DNA from: JBGPIK01 sp041484845
GTDB taxonomy: Bacteria; Desulfobacterota; Binatia; UBA9968
Assembly: GCA_041484845.1 (NCBI GenBank)
Contig: JBGPIK010000402.1
Span: forward strand, 1-6,200
DNA: 6,200 nt
Direction of reading: 5' to 3'
Below, in pieces: positions 5,912-6,200 of the stretch. The stretch's first letter is position 1, and each line of letters starts with the position of its first letter. Both the position numbers and the translations under genes were made by a program. Under the pieces are notes generated by a model. The model made no database searches. It was given only the letters and a program-made list of their open reading frames with translations, and was not told where the DNA came from.

Positions 5912-5949
5912 ACGGAGGCCCTAGTCTGTTTTGCGACTAAGGCCTCCGT
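5912..5949 (-). terminator. Strong hairpin, likely terminator of the minus-strand gene at the right edge
   Basis: ACGGAGGCC (5912-5920) pairs perfectly with GGCCTCCGT (5941-5949). Inside, after one mismatch, TAGTC (5922-5926) pairs with GACTA (5935-5939) around an 8-base loop, giving 14 base pairs in all. Read on the minus strand the stem is followed by TCTTGCTTGTC, T-rich but not a pure T-run; on the plus strand no T-run follows. It lies 48 bases after the stop of the gene at 5998-6200, which fits a terminator acting on the minus strand. Confidence 0.6.
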
Positions 5950-5997
5950 CGTCTCACTTGTCTTAGGTGGCTATACGAGGTGTGAGATCAGAAACAG

Positions 5998-6200
5998 TTA
6001 TGGGATCACTCCGTAAACACCAATGCCACCTGAATCGAGGGCAACTGTCGATGTCCCCGTTTGCACAGTCAATGGCATAAAGACCCTATTATTGACGGGT
6101 TTGCAGTTTTTAATCTTGTTATTAGCGCAGTCATAGCCCGCGGCCACCGAATGAGTCGTCCTGGTAGTTGAAATATTCTGGATGAATGACGCACCACCTG
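5998..6200 (-). CDS. C-terminal 66 residues of an unrecognised protein, 5' end outside window
   Basis: On the minus strand a frame runs without a stop from the right edge (first full codon at 6198-6196) to a TAA at 5998-6000. The 66 visible residues are rich in Gly, Val, Thr, Ser and Asn, with alternating hydrophobic stretches such as 'NRVFMPLTVQTGTSTVALD' and a Gly-rich end 'GGIGVYGVIP'. Two cysteines lie eight residues apart in 'YDCANNKIKNC' and could form a disulfide. This composition suggests a beta-rich, possibly exported or surface protein, but I recognise no family. Support for a real gene is the unbroken frame, the protein-like composition and the strong hairpin just after its stop. 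The chance of a random 66-codon open frame is not negligible, hence the moderate confidence. Confidence 0.5.
   Translation of the reverse strand, partial: GGASFIQNISTTRTTHSVAAGYDCANNKIKNCKPVNNRVFMPLTVQTGTSTVALDSGGIGVYGVIP

Overview
The window comes from an ordinary bacterial chromosome of moderate GC content, envelope-oriented, with double-membrane (Gram-negative type) features: a Tat translocase subunit, Sec-exported c-type cytochromes and exported solute-binding proteins. Paralogous NMT1/SsuA-type solute-binding proteins with no transporter nearby, together with small MPW-type cytochromes c, recall uncultivated soil or sediment lineages (Binatota/Desulfobacterota-like, Rokubacteria-like). 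That placement is an impression from gene style and is not proven by anything here. There are no rRNA or tRNA genes, CRISPR arrays, transposases or phage genes.

Layout, left to right. (1) At 1-503 (+) lies the C-terminal end of a membrane glycosyltransferase resembling the ArnT/PMT (GT39) family, cut by the window edge. (2) At 590-799 (+) is a complete tatA with a strong ribosome binding site. (3) A 206-base gap without a gene (800-1005) holds only a 12-base palindrome at 901-912. (4) At 1006-1731 (+) is a TVP38/TMEM64 (VTT-domain) membrane protein. (5) Convergent to it, two paralogous periplasmic solute-binding proteins lie on the minus strand (3170-4186, then 1813-2886), separated by 283 bases that hold an AT-rich inverted-repeat element. 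No permease or ATPase gene accompanies them. (6) A 179-base divergent promoter region (4187-4365) separates them from a translationally coupled pair of paralogous cytochromes c (4366-4866 and 4863-5405, +). (7) A third, different small cytochrome c (5435-5815, -) converges on the pair with only 29 bases between. (8) At the right edge, the C-terminal 66 codons of an unrecognised minus-strand gene (5998-6200) are followed by a strong hairpin (5912-5949), probably its terminator.

How the genes may work together: the three cytochromes form a compact periplasmic electron-transfer locus. The coupled pair resembles cytochromes that take electrons from periplasmic dehydrogenases, but no dehydrogenase or oxidase lies in the window. 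The solute-binding proteins probably capture small organic ligands for a transporter encoded elsewhere. The most distinctive detail is that the first cytochrome of the pair has Cys-Ala-Cys-His where its neighbour has a normal Cys-X-X-Cys-His haem site. I found no convincing new multi-gene system; the other points of interest are modest.
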